A stretch of 64,000 nt of DNA from Dirofilaria immitis. Lineage: Eukaryota; Nematoda; Chromadorea; Rhabditida; Onchocercidae. A model generated the notes under the pieces. That model worked only from the letters and a program-made list of their open reading frames with translations, searched no databases and was not told the origin of the DNA. This document shows positions 12,121 through 27,525 of this stretch, in pieces (within the stretch, counting starts at the first letter, position 1; each line of letters starts with the position of its first letter). A program made the position numbers and the translations under genes. The DNA lies in the NCBI GenBank assembly GCA_024305405.1, contig JAKNDB010000098.1:1453501-1517500 (forward strand), given 5' to 3'.

Positions 12121-13432
12121 ATGGCAAATAATGAAGATGACATTTTACCATCAACTTCAATGTTGCTATTTCCGGATTTGATGACACGAGATGAACTTAT
12201 TGCTATTTTTAAATATAAATTTAAAAGGATAAATGTAAATACAAGTAAGATAAGTAAATTGACAGATGAGGAATTGTTGGAACAATTCAAGAAATTCGTT
12301 ATGCCAAAACCTCAACGGAAGGTTTCTCTTATTTTTGCAATTACTTTTTCTTTTTAATTTCACGAATATTAATTTAATTAGTTTCAATTTAATGCACTTT
12401 TTATGATTATTTATTATTTGTTAAAAAAGTCAATCAGGTGATGATTATTTCCAGAAATTACTAGTAATAAGCTGATAACGTTTCTTTGCTCCATTAGTTT
12501 GTACTGAAATATTTTGAAATCTAAACTGTCGATAACGTTTAGCAGTATTATTAAAATATATGCGTTTTAAATTTGTGCCATCAAATTCTGCGTATACTGT
12601 TAAAATAAGAAATTTAACTGACTTTAGTGATAAACGGTACTGATTAGTATCACTTTATCGCAAATTCTGAATAGGACTCATCGTTCTTCGTTCGAAATCT
12701 CTGTAATTTTACAAAAATATTTTAATGGCATAGTAAATTAATCAGTGGGAGAGTCATGGGAAGCTTGTTAATATATAATTTGAGTTTATTGTTTATGTTT
12801 TTTTTTAATTTTTGAAAAATTTTTGACATCTATACTTTCTTCCTCATATTTGTTTTAAAATTTGATCCTTTATATTTTCACCGCTTTAAAAATAAGCATA
12901 TTTTCAGGAATATAAGACCTATCATTCCCTCGATAATTTCAAAAATATTAAGGATTCAAATAATTCAGAGAAAGCATCAATGGATAAAATGGAGGTTTGA
13001 TTTTTTTTATTTTTTATATTTTCATAAATCATATTCCTAAAAAAGCCACATTAAATATATTGGTAACTTTAGTTACAATTACGTTTTAATCCTTAATTTA
13101 TGTCACTTTATAATTAATAATATTTATTTGTAATAAAGTCATTTATTTTCTTAATTAAAACCGATTTACATAAGCTTTTTGTTAGAAAATTTTTTAAAAT
13201 TTTCAACTTTGAACAGTTATTATTTTAAACTGAACTTTAGTATGTTTTAAGTTGAAGCAAAACTTTCCTTATTTACTTTTTATTGATATTTCAGAATTCA
13301 GGATCAATGCGCAATAAAGATAGTCCAATAAACAGACGGAGAACATATGAAAAACGGCATAACACTAATAGCAACGATTGTTATCCTGCTGAGAAATATG
13401 CTCGAAAACATTCTCCCATACGATTTCCATAA
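12121..13432 (+). CDS. Ashwin-like small protein (candidate tRNA-ligase complex subunit)
   Basis: Three exons, 12121-12321, 12908-12994 and 13295-13432, join in frame without correction to give about 141 aa. The N-terminal part carries SMLLFPDLMTRDELIAI, then LTDEELLEQFKKFVMPKPQR. Vertebrate Ashwin (C2orf49) has LLLHPELLSQEFLLLTL, then SLTDLYVQHAIPLPQR: the spacing and the closing PxPQR motif agree. The C-terminus is basic and ends HSPIRFP, comparable to the Arg/Lys-rich end of Ashwin closing in WP. Ashwin is a non-catalytic member of the RTCB-DDX1-FAM98B-RTRAF tRNA ligase complex. The nematode protein is shorter because the low-complexity middle is reduced. The gene model is well supported by splice sites; the family assignment rests on one conserved block and is inference. 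Confidence 0.55.
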
Positions 13433-15509
<2,077 letters not shown>

Positions 15510-15799
15510 AACACTTAACTAACAGCCTTAAGGCTTGATAACAGAACTAAACAAATAGGCCTAGCTATTTATGATTTTAGGCGAAAAAATTCGTAAAAAA
15601 TATTTTAGTATTTCAAAAATAATACAAATCTTGTTAATCAATATTATATTTTTCTTCTAATACTAAAATAAATATTTGCAAACATATATGAGTAATTAAA
15701 TAATTATAGTTTGAAATGAATGAATAAGCAATTTTGAATAATTATTCATTTTATTGTTATTATATTAGTTATAACTATTATTGTTATTAGCATAGCAAA

Positions 15800-15900
15800 A
15801 ATGAATAAATATGAATGAATGAATGAATCAATCAATAAATCAATCGATCAATTAATGAATCAATCAATCAATTAATGAATCAATTAATCATAATAAACAA
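15800..15900 (+). repeat. AATG/AATC tetranucleotide repeat
   Basis: Imperfect AATG and AATC units run up to the stop codon of the serpentine receptor at 15888, so its last codons abut the repeat. Confidence 0.8.
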
Positions 15901-16814
15901 TCACCATCCATAAAATGTGTATTAGCAATTGTTATTGAATCATATTGGACCGTTTTTGGCTCTTTCTTTTCTAGCCACATTTTCCTGAATGCTCGACGAT
16001 ACGGTCGAAGTAAAATTAAATTAATTAATGCATTTGAAAGTGGATGTATGCCAATAATTGCTTCACCAATCGTAAACCATATCATATTAATCTCGATTGA
16101 AAACATTAAAAATACATCTGAAATTTTTCTTTTTTTTTTAATCAAAAATTTGAATGATAATATTTTATTAAGCAATATAAAATTATTCTCTACTAATTAT
16201 ATTATCACAATTATTGATTAAATCTATAATCATTTTATCAATTATCTATCTAATTGTTAATTTTGAAAAATATCTTAATAATCCAAATTGATATTGTATC
16301 AAAAAGAAAAAATTAATTGATATATATGATAATTTGTTTTTTGAATTGGATTAATTTACTATATTTAGTAACATATATCAAATGATTAATTTTATTTTTG
16401 AGAATATTCTTGTTTTTTTTCCTTTGGTATATCTAAATTATCAAAATAAAATTGAGGAAATTTCTCGACTCAATTGGATTGACAATAAATAATCCTGCAT
16501 ATACATATCAATTTAGTGTAATTGTGAATTAATAATTGATTACAATTTTAATTATTATATATGAATACTTAATTAATTAAAATATATTTTATCAAATATT
16601 TTCCAAAAATGATTTAATCATTTCTTTTTTGAAAATGTTGAAACTTACTTTTTCAACATTTTTTTATTTCTAAAATTAATATCACACATTGGTATATTAT
16701 TAAAATCGATTGTTTGTTAATTAAAGGTGTGTTTTTTTGTAATATTAATTATTATTTATTTAATATGACATTTATGATACAATGATAAGTACACATACAC
16801 ACACACATACATAA

Positions 16815-16855
<41 letters not shown>

Positions 16856-19460
16856 TTATTTATTCTATTAAAGCATGCATTAATTAGTAAGGTAATAATT
16901 AATAATTTAAAAAACTCATGTTGTAAAATAAGTTGCATATGATAAAGTGTAAAATTACATTCCAAACATTTATTTCATTCTTTGATCATTTTCAATCATA
17001 TTAGATAATAATTTCAGAAAAAAATTGGCCCTAAAAGTAGAGCTATAAAAAAGAAACGGATAAATTTTTAATGTAATATGGTATGGCCAAGACAAGTAGC
17101 GTAAATGATTCGATCATATTAGATAGTAATTTCAAGTTTCAAAAAACTTGGCTCTAAAAGTAAAAGTATATATAAAAAAATGAAAGGGACAAACTTGCAA
17201 TATAATATGGTGTGGCCAAGACAAGTGGCATAAATGCTTGTAAAATATATGTATAAACGATTGCTTTTGTTGTTGCAAATGTCTTGGATTTAAACTTCGG
17301 CCACTTTGCTTCCTGGCCGCTTTAGTTTGTCGTCGTACGATTGATGATAGCACCAATAGATCACATATAAATGAAAAGATGAAAAATGATGGCGATAAGA
17401 CGAAAAATACAAACTGAAATTATTAATTAATTAATCAATTAATTAATTAATTGAAAAAGATATTTTTAAATTAAGCAAAGAAAAGAAAAATATTATATAA
17501 AATTTTTAATTTAATTATAAAAATAATAAATTTACATATATTACATTTAACTTTAATATAATATAAATATGCATAAAGCATTAGCATAAATGGTTAATTA
17601 TTTCAAATTTAAGTATAATATTTCATATAAAATTTATAAGTTTATACATTAGAAAATAAAAAATTTAATATTACAATTAGTTAATTAATTATTTGATTAA
17701 TTAATTGAGCAATTAATTCGTTCATATGAAATACTAAAAGAAGAGTAATTTATGATATGCAATAATTAGCACTTGATTAAATGATTGATTAATTTATTGA
17801 TTGTTTGATTATTAATTATTGATTATTGAATTATTGATTAAAAATAAGGCATAAATTGTTATCAGTATAAATATAATTTTTAATTTATATTTTTCACGAA
17901 ATTTGTTATATTTTAAACTAAAAAAATTTTATTACATTGAAAAAATGCTATAAATTCATAATAAAATGCCAAAAAAAAATTTTTTAAAATTCCGATATTA
18001 TTAATAGAATTATATTACAAATTATAAATTTGTTTATATTTAATTTTAATTAATAATTTTAAAAATAATATTAAATTGAGAAATTATCAAAGAAATGATA
18101 ATATCTCATAAATACTATCAAAAATTATTATTCCAATCGAATTAAATTTCGTTATTTACATTTTTGTAATTTAATATGAAAAGAAATTTAAGCAAATTTT
18201 TTGACATATCAATTGCAATTAAATTTATCTTAAATTTTATATTTTAATCTATTGAAATTTGAAAAGAAAAGACGCAATTTTCCTGTTTTTAAAAAACGCA
18301 GAAAAAGTTAGCAACAATTTAGTTAATTAATTGATATTATTGATTGATTAATTAGTTCATATTAATTGATATTTAATTAATTAATTAATTTGATATTATT
18401 GATCAGTTAATATTAATCAATTAGTCGATGTTATTGATTAATTGATTAATTGATATTATTTTCTTTTTTCAAATATTAAATATTTTTCAATTTATACTTA
18501 TATTATTTAATAATTATTTAAATATATCTATGATATTATTTTTAATTATATATGTATAATTTTTTCTTTTTTAAACGATAATAAAAAACTTTTAAATTTA
18601 ATTTTTATTTCTTATCAATTCTTAATTATTTTATTTATTTCCATTGTTTCATTTGTTCAACGATTAAATATGCATGAAATTGATTTCTATTTGATTAATT
18701 TTTATCATTTCTATTCGATCAATTTTTATCATTTCCATTTATTCATTTCTATTCGATCAATTTTTATCATCTCTATTTGATTAACTTTTATCATTTCAAT
18801 TTGATTAATTTTTATCACTTCTATTTGATTAATTTTAATCCTTTCCATTTAGTTATTCTGATATGATTTTTTTGATTATTTCAAAGATTAAAAAAAAATG
18901 AAAAGAAAGAAAGAAAACTTACAACATTAGTATATGGTGACATTCGTATATATGCAAAGATGAAATCATAAAGGAGCACATCCTGAAGGCAAAGGTCATA
19001 GATGGCAACCAACATTGGTATCACAAAACATGTCAAAATAACCATTGTTAATGTTTTAATGCTTAAATCACAATTATGACATACTAATAGCCATTGATCA
19101 ATGGCCAAAACTGGAAATAGAAAATAGATGACGTACGTGGTATTGTAAACAACCGTACGTAAGAAGCTACATACAAATAGGCTAAGTTTAATATTACCAA
19201 ATAGCATAATTAAATAGACTGAATTTAATAATAAATATCCAAAAGTCCATATAAATTGGCAATTGTCATGCCTAAAGTTGGATATTTGACACGTGCCGAA
19301 ATGAGGCCTTTTTTAGTCCCATATAGGCTAATAGAATATTTGGTGGTACAGCCAAGCAATACAGGGTAATATAAATGATCGAATTAGGCAAATATGATTC
19401 CAATGCAGGCACTTGATCATTTAGATCTGATGCATTCTCTACCTCCTTATAAAATGACAT
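15888..19460 (-). CDS. Nematode serpentine 7TM chemoreceptor-like GPCR
   Basis: Three exons, 19460-18923, 17413-17195 and 16117-15888, give about 329 aa, the usual size for nematode serpentine receptors. Exon 1 carries TM1-TM4 (TM1 around YLPNSIIYITLYCLAVPPN, TM3 around YVIYFLFPVLAIDQWLLVCH). Exon 2 holds TM5 and the intracellular loop with QQQKQ followed by YTYILQAFMPLVLATPYY at the start of TM6, a pattern typical of Str/Srd-like families. Exon 3 completes TM6 and holds TM7 with the tail LRPYRRAFRKMW. Phases match across both introns. Three missing bases must be restored: in T6 19309-19314, in A3 19253-19255 and near 17259-17263. The exact receptor class and ligand cannot be told from sequence. 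It is likely a plasma-membrane receptor of sensory neurons. Confidence 0.8.
16821..16851 (+). repeat. (TA)n microsatellite in receptor region
   Basis: An uninterrupted AT dinucleotide run preceded by CACACA/CATACA units. It lies in the second intron of the serpentine receptor. Confidence 0.9.
16983..17235 (-). repeat. Tandem duplication of exon 2 end plus flanking intron
   Basis: Two diverged copies of about 125-130 bp, 16983-17105 and 17106-17235. Both contain ATCATATTAGATA, CTAAAAGTA, TATGG/GTGTGGCCAAGACAAGT and end in TAAATG. The copy at 17106-17235 includes the real 3' end of receptor exon 2. The other keeps an open LVLAIPYYIKN-like frame but lacks a GT donor, so it looks like a decayed spare exon end. 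Confidence 0.8.
18680..18860 (+). repeat. Short minisatellite in receptor intron 1
   Basis: About six imperfect units of 25-28 bp of the form TTTCTATTTGATTAATTTTTATCA. Confidence 0.8.
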
Positions 19461-19461
19461 C

Positions 19462-19464
19462 CTG
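19462..19464 (-). promoter_or_regulatory. Likely trans-splice acceptor of the serpentine receptor
   Basis: GAAAATTCAG ends 1 nt before the ATG on the minus strand, leaving almost no 5' UTR. That is typical of spliced-leader addition. Confidence 0.55.
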
Positions 19465-20349
19465 AATTTTCAAGCTTATCATTAGATAAATAACATTTCA
19501 AAAAAGAAAATTATCAAAACGAATTTTATGGTAATGAAATAAGTGAACATAAATAATGAAATTTTTAATGAATACAAAAATATCATCTCAGCAAATGATA
19601 AAGAAATGATAATAAATAAGGAATCAATTTTTCTGCTTATTCATTAATTAATTTTATCAGTGTGCTTTTCAACTTTTCTAATGTATGCAAAAAAGACTGA
19701 AATAAATTTTAGTTTAGATCAAATTAATCATATTTCGAATTAATTGAGTTATATGAAATTTTTTGATGATAAAATGCTGAAATTATATTGAGAAATTAAT
19801 TATCAGTGATAATATAATTAAAATTATTAGGCTGAAATTTCAATTAATATTAATTATGATAATAAATTATTTATTTAAAAAAATTCTAATCAAACAATTG
19901 AAATTGCTGGAAGTTATAATTTTTAAAATTAACTTTTCCTTTTTTGTTGCTAAAATAATTTCGATTAATTTATATAAAAGATTTGCTTTAAATATTTTAC
20001 AATTCAAGAAATTAAATTTCCAGCAAATTAATACATCAATGATTTTATTATCAAAAATGATTTTGGAAAAATAGATTCATTCTTAGCTTTGAATGATTGA
20101 TTACTCAAAATCTCTAATTAATTATCTAATCCATCGCTAAATAATTATTTAATTTTCTTTAACTAATAGTCACAAAATACAATATATTTTATATTTGCAA
20201 TTAATAATCATTTAATTTTCTATCGTTTCGATATTTGCATAGAAACTAGCGAGATCAATTATGCATACATGTAAACAATAATAAATTCAAATATATTTCA
20301 AATGAAGACAATAATGAATTAAAAAAAATTAATTGCTTCCTCAATTAAT

Positions 20350-20590
20350 GTATTGTAATTTTATGACCACTGTAAGCATGCTACAGTAAATGTAAATAGC
20401 TCATTTTGTTACTGTACTCACTATTATGTTATTATTATCGGACCCGTTAAGCGTGAATGATTTCATGAAAGTTTTTATAATTTACTGTAAACGCACTACT
20501 ACTGTAAATGCAAACAACCAATTTAACTACTCTACTTGCTATACTATCATAATCAAATCTATAAGGCGTCAAATAATTTCATTAAATTTA
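20350..20590 (+). repeat. Diverged direct duplication (~110 bp)
   Basis: Two related stretches, each starting near GTAAATG(T/C)AAA and running to ATTTCAT(G/T)AAA, follow each other, and both carry ACTGTA motifs. Confidence 0.5.
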
Positions 20591-23500
20591 GCATTTAAAA
20601 AAGTAAAATGTTTGCATGATTGAAGAATGAAACCATAAATAATAATGCTTATTCAAAAACTTTAACGAAGATCTCAATGTAATAATAGCAATCTACTGTT
20701 AGTTGATAATTTATTTTATGCAAGAATATTCATAATTCTACGATTCTTGCGATCATAAGAAGATTCAATAATTTTGCTATTATGAGAAGATTCTAGTATT
20801 TGAAGTAATAAATGATGTTTGCATGATTATGGAAATTTTAGCTACTACTATTTGTTAAGAATTTTCTCAATACAAATTGAAACATTATAACAATTAATAT
20901 TTACTTATGCTTATTTCCATTATATAATCTTCTCATATCCAACAAAATCATAGAATTTTCAATCATAACTTTAATAAAACAACCTACATCAATAATTTTA
21001 TGACGTGAATGACGGAAATTTATGCGACGTAAATTCAAGATAATGTATTATTATTATTATTGCGAGTTGAAAAGATATTCCATCAATCATAAAAGTAATA
21101 GTTGAATTCGTGACATCCTTTAAAACATATGCTTAACTTTGCATTATTTCATAGCCATAAAAATCATTTTAATTGTTCAAATATTTAGAATAAGTTTTCT
21201 TTTGACTTGATACCTTATTATTAGCATTTTTTCTTTCTGATATTTCCAAGTATCATGCAAAAACTAAGCATGAATATTTCAATATCATGCAAGCTAAATA
21301 TTTCTGATATATATTTCAGAAATACTTTTAAAGTTCAACTGAACTTTAAACTTTTTTCCTTCCTTTTTTTGATAAATAATTTATCATAAAATTCTATAAC
21401 TTTTCATTTTACTCTTTTATTAACTTTTTTCCAACCTTAAGGTTTTTTATTGTTTTAGAAAAAAGCAAACAACCAAAGTTTATTAATTGCTATAAAAAAG
21501 AAAAAACTTTTTCGCGCATTATATCGCAATTAATAATTGGAATTTCTTTAAACCATTTTAAGTATTTCATTACAAAAATTTTATTTCTTTATTTATTAAT
21601 TTATATTTTGAGAAAAACGAATAAAATTTTGATTCAATACTTGCTATTTTTTAACAATTTATGCTGATTATTGAATCTTTTATTCGTTTTTTTTCTTTAA
21701 TTCAAATAAAATAAAGCAGAAACTTTTCATCAAACCATTTTTTTTTGATATATGAATAATTATCGATATATGAATGAGTAGGAGATATTGATAAGAAGAT
21801 GATAAATTTTTAATCTAAGCAAATGACGTCAAAATCATATCATTTTAAATGGGAAAAAGCGTAGGTTGACGTTATAAAAGTTAGATTACCAATAGCTTCA
21901 GAAATTTAACAAAAAAGTAAAAAAAAAGGAAGTATTTCTAATGATCTAAGCAGATGTATCGAATTAAATAAGTTTTGAAAAATGCGGATAATAATTTTTC
22001 AGATTTTAGAAAAAATACTTTTAAATACAAATATGCAATTTAAATATTTAATGGGAGAAAAAAAATAAAAAAATTGATTATTAAATTTTGTTTTGTTAAA
22101 AATAAGCCTACTACAATTGTGCAATGATATTTGGATTTTTTTTTGACTAGGCTAGGCTACTAATGCAACATAACATGGCCTCATTTTAAAGATTATTATT
22201 TTATGAATAAACAAAGAAACGAGAATTTAGAGCGAAAAACAAAAACGAGAAAAAGCTTTCTAAAAAAAAGAAGTAAAAATATAAATAAGAATAAAAATGA
22301 TAGAATTATTTCTCCTTCCTCTTTTTTTTTTCTTTTATCGTCATTCTTTATAAATTTTTAATTTTTGTTTTCGACGAAAGCATATTTAATGGATAAATTA
22401 AATTATGCGAATTTTATAAAATTGATCGATAATGAAATTTTATTTTCAAATATTTCAAGCAAATATAATTTTTCCTTTTTTTTTCTATCTGAAATTGTCA
22501 TAGAACTTATTTAAATTAATAAAACTTTTGAATGCTATAATATTTTTGATAATAACAATAATAATAAAATATTTTTAATATTGTAAACAAGAAATGAAAC
22601 AACGAATTACTAAGATGCATGTTATTTTCGGGATTAAGCTAAAATTTAATCCTATTACATTTCATTAATTTGCATAAATTGACAACAGGAGAAAAAAAAA
22701 TCATTAATATCAAGAAAAGGAAAAAAAACGAAGATTGAAATTTGTATAAATTAAAATAGATTAAATTAATTATTTCAATTAATTATTTGAATTTTTATTA
22801 AAATTTAATTTCAAATATTACCATTCAAAATCCCAATTAATCAAATAATGATTAATAATATATTAAAACTTATGACATCTACTTTTTTTTCATTCTTACA
22901 TTAGCATATTAATAAACTTTTTCATACTATCATTCAAAATTTCATGCAAAAAAAGGATAAAAAATTGAAAAAATTCGATAAATTATTTTAGAGAAATCAA
23001 AAATTTCTTCTTAATTAATCGTTTACATAAGAAAAAAGAAGAAAAAAGTTTGAAAACTAAATTTTAACCTTTTTTTTTTCATATATTATAATTGATTTAA
23101 TTAAAATTTGCTAATAAAAGATTAAATGATAAAAAGGAAGGAATAGGAAAAAAATTCATTAATAAAATAAATAAACAAATATAGATGGAATATTTTGAAA
23201 TAAATTCATCTTTAATAGTTAGCAGCATTAAAAAAAAAAAAGCTTATCTATTTATTCCATTTATATCCGTTTATTTATAGACACAATAATATATAAATTA
23301 ATACCGTAAGATTAAAGTTAATACCGTATTAATTTAATTTACTCGATTAATATATTTAAACCGTATTAATAATTAATATCATATGCAATATTAATTTACT
23401 CAATCTATGCTTTATTGATATACTTTAAGAATCAAGATTTTTTTCGCCATAATTTGCATAAAATGTTAATAAATTTTTACTCTCAAAATAATTATTGTGA

Positions 23501-24000
23501 TATTTTAAATATTAGCATAAAAATATTAGCAAAAATTATTTCGCTTAAAATTTAAAATTTAATTAATTAACAAAACATATTATCATATTTTTTAAAAAGA
23601 AAACATAGAAATGAAAATAAAAATTTTAATATTTTATGGAAATTTTAATTTCATTTTTAAATTTGTTTATGAAAATAATTAAATTTTTAAATCAATAAAT
23701 AATATTAAATTATTCGAAAATTGTCAATCTTTTCTAATAATTAAATTTAAATAAAAAAAGAATTAATCAAAACTTTTTATATAAAATCAAAAAAAAATGA
23801 TAATTATTTTTTTGAGTTAATATTTTTAGCAAATTTATAAAAATGCTATTAAAAATTATTCAAAATTATTGCACAATTTTTTTTTGCATAATAAATAAAA
23901 TGAAAATAAAACTTTTATCAAAAAAAAGCGATAATAATAATAAACTTTCAATGATATGATTAATCTGATAGCGCAATAAATGAAATGAGAATTGATGAAT

Positions 24001-24049
24001 GAATTCACAAGAATCTCATGAAATTAGCTAGAGAGATTCTCATGAATTC
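24001..24049. repeat. Inverted repeat, 17-bp arms
   Basis: GAATTCACAAGAATCTC at 24001-24017 is mirrored by GAGATTCTCATGAATTC at 24033-24049 with two mismatches and a 15-base loop. Confidence 0.75.
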
Positions 24050-25239
24050 AAACTTAATCATTTATCATTAAATCAAAATGCAATTTTTCATCTAACGATT
24101 AATTAACCATCATCAATGAAAGACGTATGAAAATATAAGCAATTGTTTACGAAAATAACAAATGAAATGATCGAAAATTTTTCAGCCGAAATATTCTATT
24201 TACTTTTTCTCGACAAAATTCCGCTTATCCATCATTAACTTTGTTTGAAAGAAAGTATGTATATATATGTATATACATACCAATGTATATATTTGAAGAA
24301 TATATCATTTAAAATTTTAATCAAACATAAGAATAATAAATTAAATTCTTTTTTTTTTTTTAAATTTAAGAAATGACAGTTTAATTTTTTTTTTTAAGAA
24401 AAATTCATTCATTAAAATATTTTTCTTTTCCTTCTAAAATACAATCAATTAATTCAATAAGTAATAGCATTTATTTTTAAAAGATAATATTTAAACAAAC
24501 AAATATAATGTAAACAAATTAATTTAATTCTATAATAAGCACATATACATATATTGTAAACAAAAATTTGAAATTCTTTATTTATAATTAACAATGAATT
24601 ATTTTGAAAAAACTTTTAAAGATTATATTATTAAATAGTATTAATAAGGATTAAATTATTGTTTGAAAACATTTAATATTCATTAATCCATCAATAATTA
24701 TACTTAATTAATTTTATTGAAAATAAAAATTGTAAAAATTTATTTCATTAAAATCATAATTTCAAATTTTCAAAATATTTGCCAACAAATATGCTAAATA
24801 AAAATTTAATAACATTTCTTTTAATAATCCTAATTTATGCATATTTAATTATGAATTTATTTTTCAACAAATATGATAATAAGAAAAATTTAATAAGCAT
24901 ATCTTTGTTTTAGCAATTTTAATTTATAAATATTTAATTAACGATTATCTTGCGAAAATGTTGTAGCGAATTTATAATTTTTATTGCGAAATAAAAAATT
25001 TGAATTAAAATCAAAGTAATAATAATAATAATAATTAAATATTTTATTTTACAATAATTTTGAAAAAAATATTGCATAGATTTGTGGCATATACAATTCA
25101 TTTCCTTTTCTTATCAATTTATATTTTACTAATAAAATTTTTAATTAATTTTGATTAAAAAAATTTTTTTTTGTTTATTTACTCTTAGAATGAAATCACT
25201 ATTTTAATTTTAAATTTCATCAATAACAAATATTTCTAA

Positions 25240-25242
<3 letters not shown>

Positions 25243-25289
<47 letters not shown>
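25243..25289 (+). repeat. (TC)n microsatellite
   Basis: More than 20 TC units with one G interruption, followed by a short TA run. Confidence 0.95.
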
Positions 25290-25758
25290 TGATATATATA
25301 TATATATTTCTAAAGATTTATAAATTTGTTTTATGAAATCCTTTTAAATATGACTAACTTCAGATAATATGAAAGAGGAATCATTTCAATTTTTTTTTTT
25401 TTTTTAATCTCGGATATTAAATCTTCTAACGATATATTTTCTGACAAAGATCTGAATAATTAATAAACTATTTTACTCTTGCTACTTTTTTAAAGTATCA
25501 TAAAATAATTTATTAATTGTCCATTCTACAAGCTTTAAGTACCATTAATTAAAACAATAAATCTAATAAGTTTATCATGCTATTCAAGAAGTAATAATCG
25601 CTCATGAAGTTGAATATAAACTTATCATTTTAGTAAGTAATAAATATCATCAAAGTAATCATAACAAATGAGGCACATACTGGATTATGCATACATATAT
25701 TAATTGCACTCTAAAAATAAATTTTTAAAAATTTAATTTGTTTTTTGGACGTAAAAAA

Positions 25759-25775
25759 TGACGTTTGAAACGTCA
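25759..25775. repeat. Perfect 17-nt palindrome
   Basis: TGACGTTTGAAACGTCA reads the same on both strands around a central G. Its TGACGT half-sites resemble bZIP/CRE-type half-sites, but no gene is near. Confidence 0.6.
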
Positions 25776-26959
25776 AAATATCCTTTGTTTATTTGAAGAA
25801 GAAATAAATTGCATAATTCTATAATTTATATATGATCATTTTAATAAAATAAGATATTCAATTAATAATTTAAATTATTTGTTACGAAACAAATAATTTA
25901 CATTTTGTCTTACAAAATGAAAATAATTTTTTTATAAAATCTGAAATTATTCTATTTAATTATTTCAGTTGTTTCTCTTAAATATTTATTTAGTATTTGA
26001 TTAATTATTGTTAATTACAATTAATCATTTCAATTAAAATGATTATGTATGCTGGTATGAAAAAACGAAAAACGAAACAACTTGAATATTACTAAACATT
26101 CAAAGAGATGATTATCATATCAATAGTTCAAAACATTCTATTGATGCTTTACTATCAATTCTTGTAATATTAATCAGTCATATTGATAAATCAATTATGA
26201 CAATAACAATGACGGCAAAAACAGCAAAAAAATAATTTCCTGTTAAAATTTTAATCAATCAATTTGGAACAAATAAATGAAAGCGTCGGAACTTAAAATC
26301 ATAATTCAAAACTTTAAATGATTTTTTAATTTGTTTTTATTTGCAAAATTAAACTTTTTAAAAAAGAAAACAATTTGACGATTTTATTAGTAAATGTATT
26401 TTTGCTTAATTTTCCAACTTTATTTTTAATTTTATCAAAAAATTTTTGGAACTCTAAAATGTATATATTCTCATTTTCAATTTACATTAATCAATTGTTT
26501 TGTAAAAATATTTCCATTAAAATAATTAATTATTTTTGCATATTTCTCACTTTAAAAATGTTTACTTCTTTATCATATCATTTTCATATTTTTTTTTGAA
26601 AAAGAATTTCCTAAATGAAAATAATTTCAAATTTTTGATACAAAATTTCTAAAATCAAATAAATGAAAGAATGTGTAAAATTAATAAAAAGGGAAAGGAA
26701 AAGATGTCAGATAAAAAATCACATTTTTACGAAATATTATTATTATTAAAATTTATACATAAAATCGAAAAAAAATTTAGGATACCGTATATTCCTATTT
26801 ATACGGTTGATAATAATACTTTAGGAAAAACCTAAATAACATATTTTCCATCTTTTTTTTCATAACATAAAATTTTTTCATTCGTTGCTTCTTTTCGCAA
26901 AAATATCATTGCATTTTTTGGTATATTGTTAAAATGCAAAAAAGAGGATATTTTTGTAG

Positions 26960-27060
26960 CAAAACTGTTTTTATATACCATATCCTTTTTTTACATACCG
27001 TAACAACGGTTACTGTCAAAAACAGAAAAGAATATGGTATATAAAACACCATAATCCTTT
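26960..27060. repeat. Inverted repeat around TATATACCATAT
   Basis: TTTTATATACCATATCCTTT near 26968 is mirrored by AAAGAATATGGTATATAAAA near 27027. A smaller perfect inverted repeat, GTAAC-AACG-GTTAC, sits in the loop. Confidence 0.65.
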
Positions 27061-27470
27061 TTGTTTTTTTTTATTGAGTAAAAATAGTTAAAATTATACA
27101 TTTATTAGAACAAATGGTTTTCTTTTTATTATTCTTATTCATTTAATTTGATTTATTTAAAAAAATTAAGATTCAAAAGAAATATTATTTAATTTGATTT
27201 ATTTAGATAGGCAAAAAGCAAAAAATAAAATATAACAAAAGAAATTTATATTATTATTATTAAAAATTAAAATTCAAAAATTTTAAAAATTCAAAATTAA
27301 TCATTCAACAAATTATTGGTAATGAATGAATTATAGAAAAGTTAGATTACCATTTTTATTCCGAAAGGATAAATTCATAAAAATAAGAAGCTTTTTTGAA
27401 AAAGAAAAAAGCATTCTTATTTTTTATATCTTATCATTATATTTCTCGTAAATAAATAAATAAATATTGA

Positions 27471-27476
<6 letters not shown>

Positions 27477-27524
<48 letters not shown>
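27477..27524 (+). repeat. (AAT)n microsatellite
   Basis: About 16 uninterrupted AAT triplets. Confidence 0.95.

Positions 27525-27525
<1 letters not shown>

Noticed and set aside
17132..17356. Separate small gene reading SSIVRRQTKAARKQSG
   Set aside because: This is the intracellular loop of serpentine-receptor exon 2, read past a frameshift near 17260.
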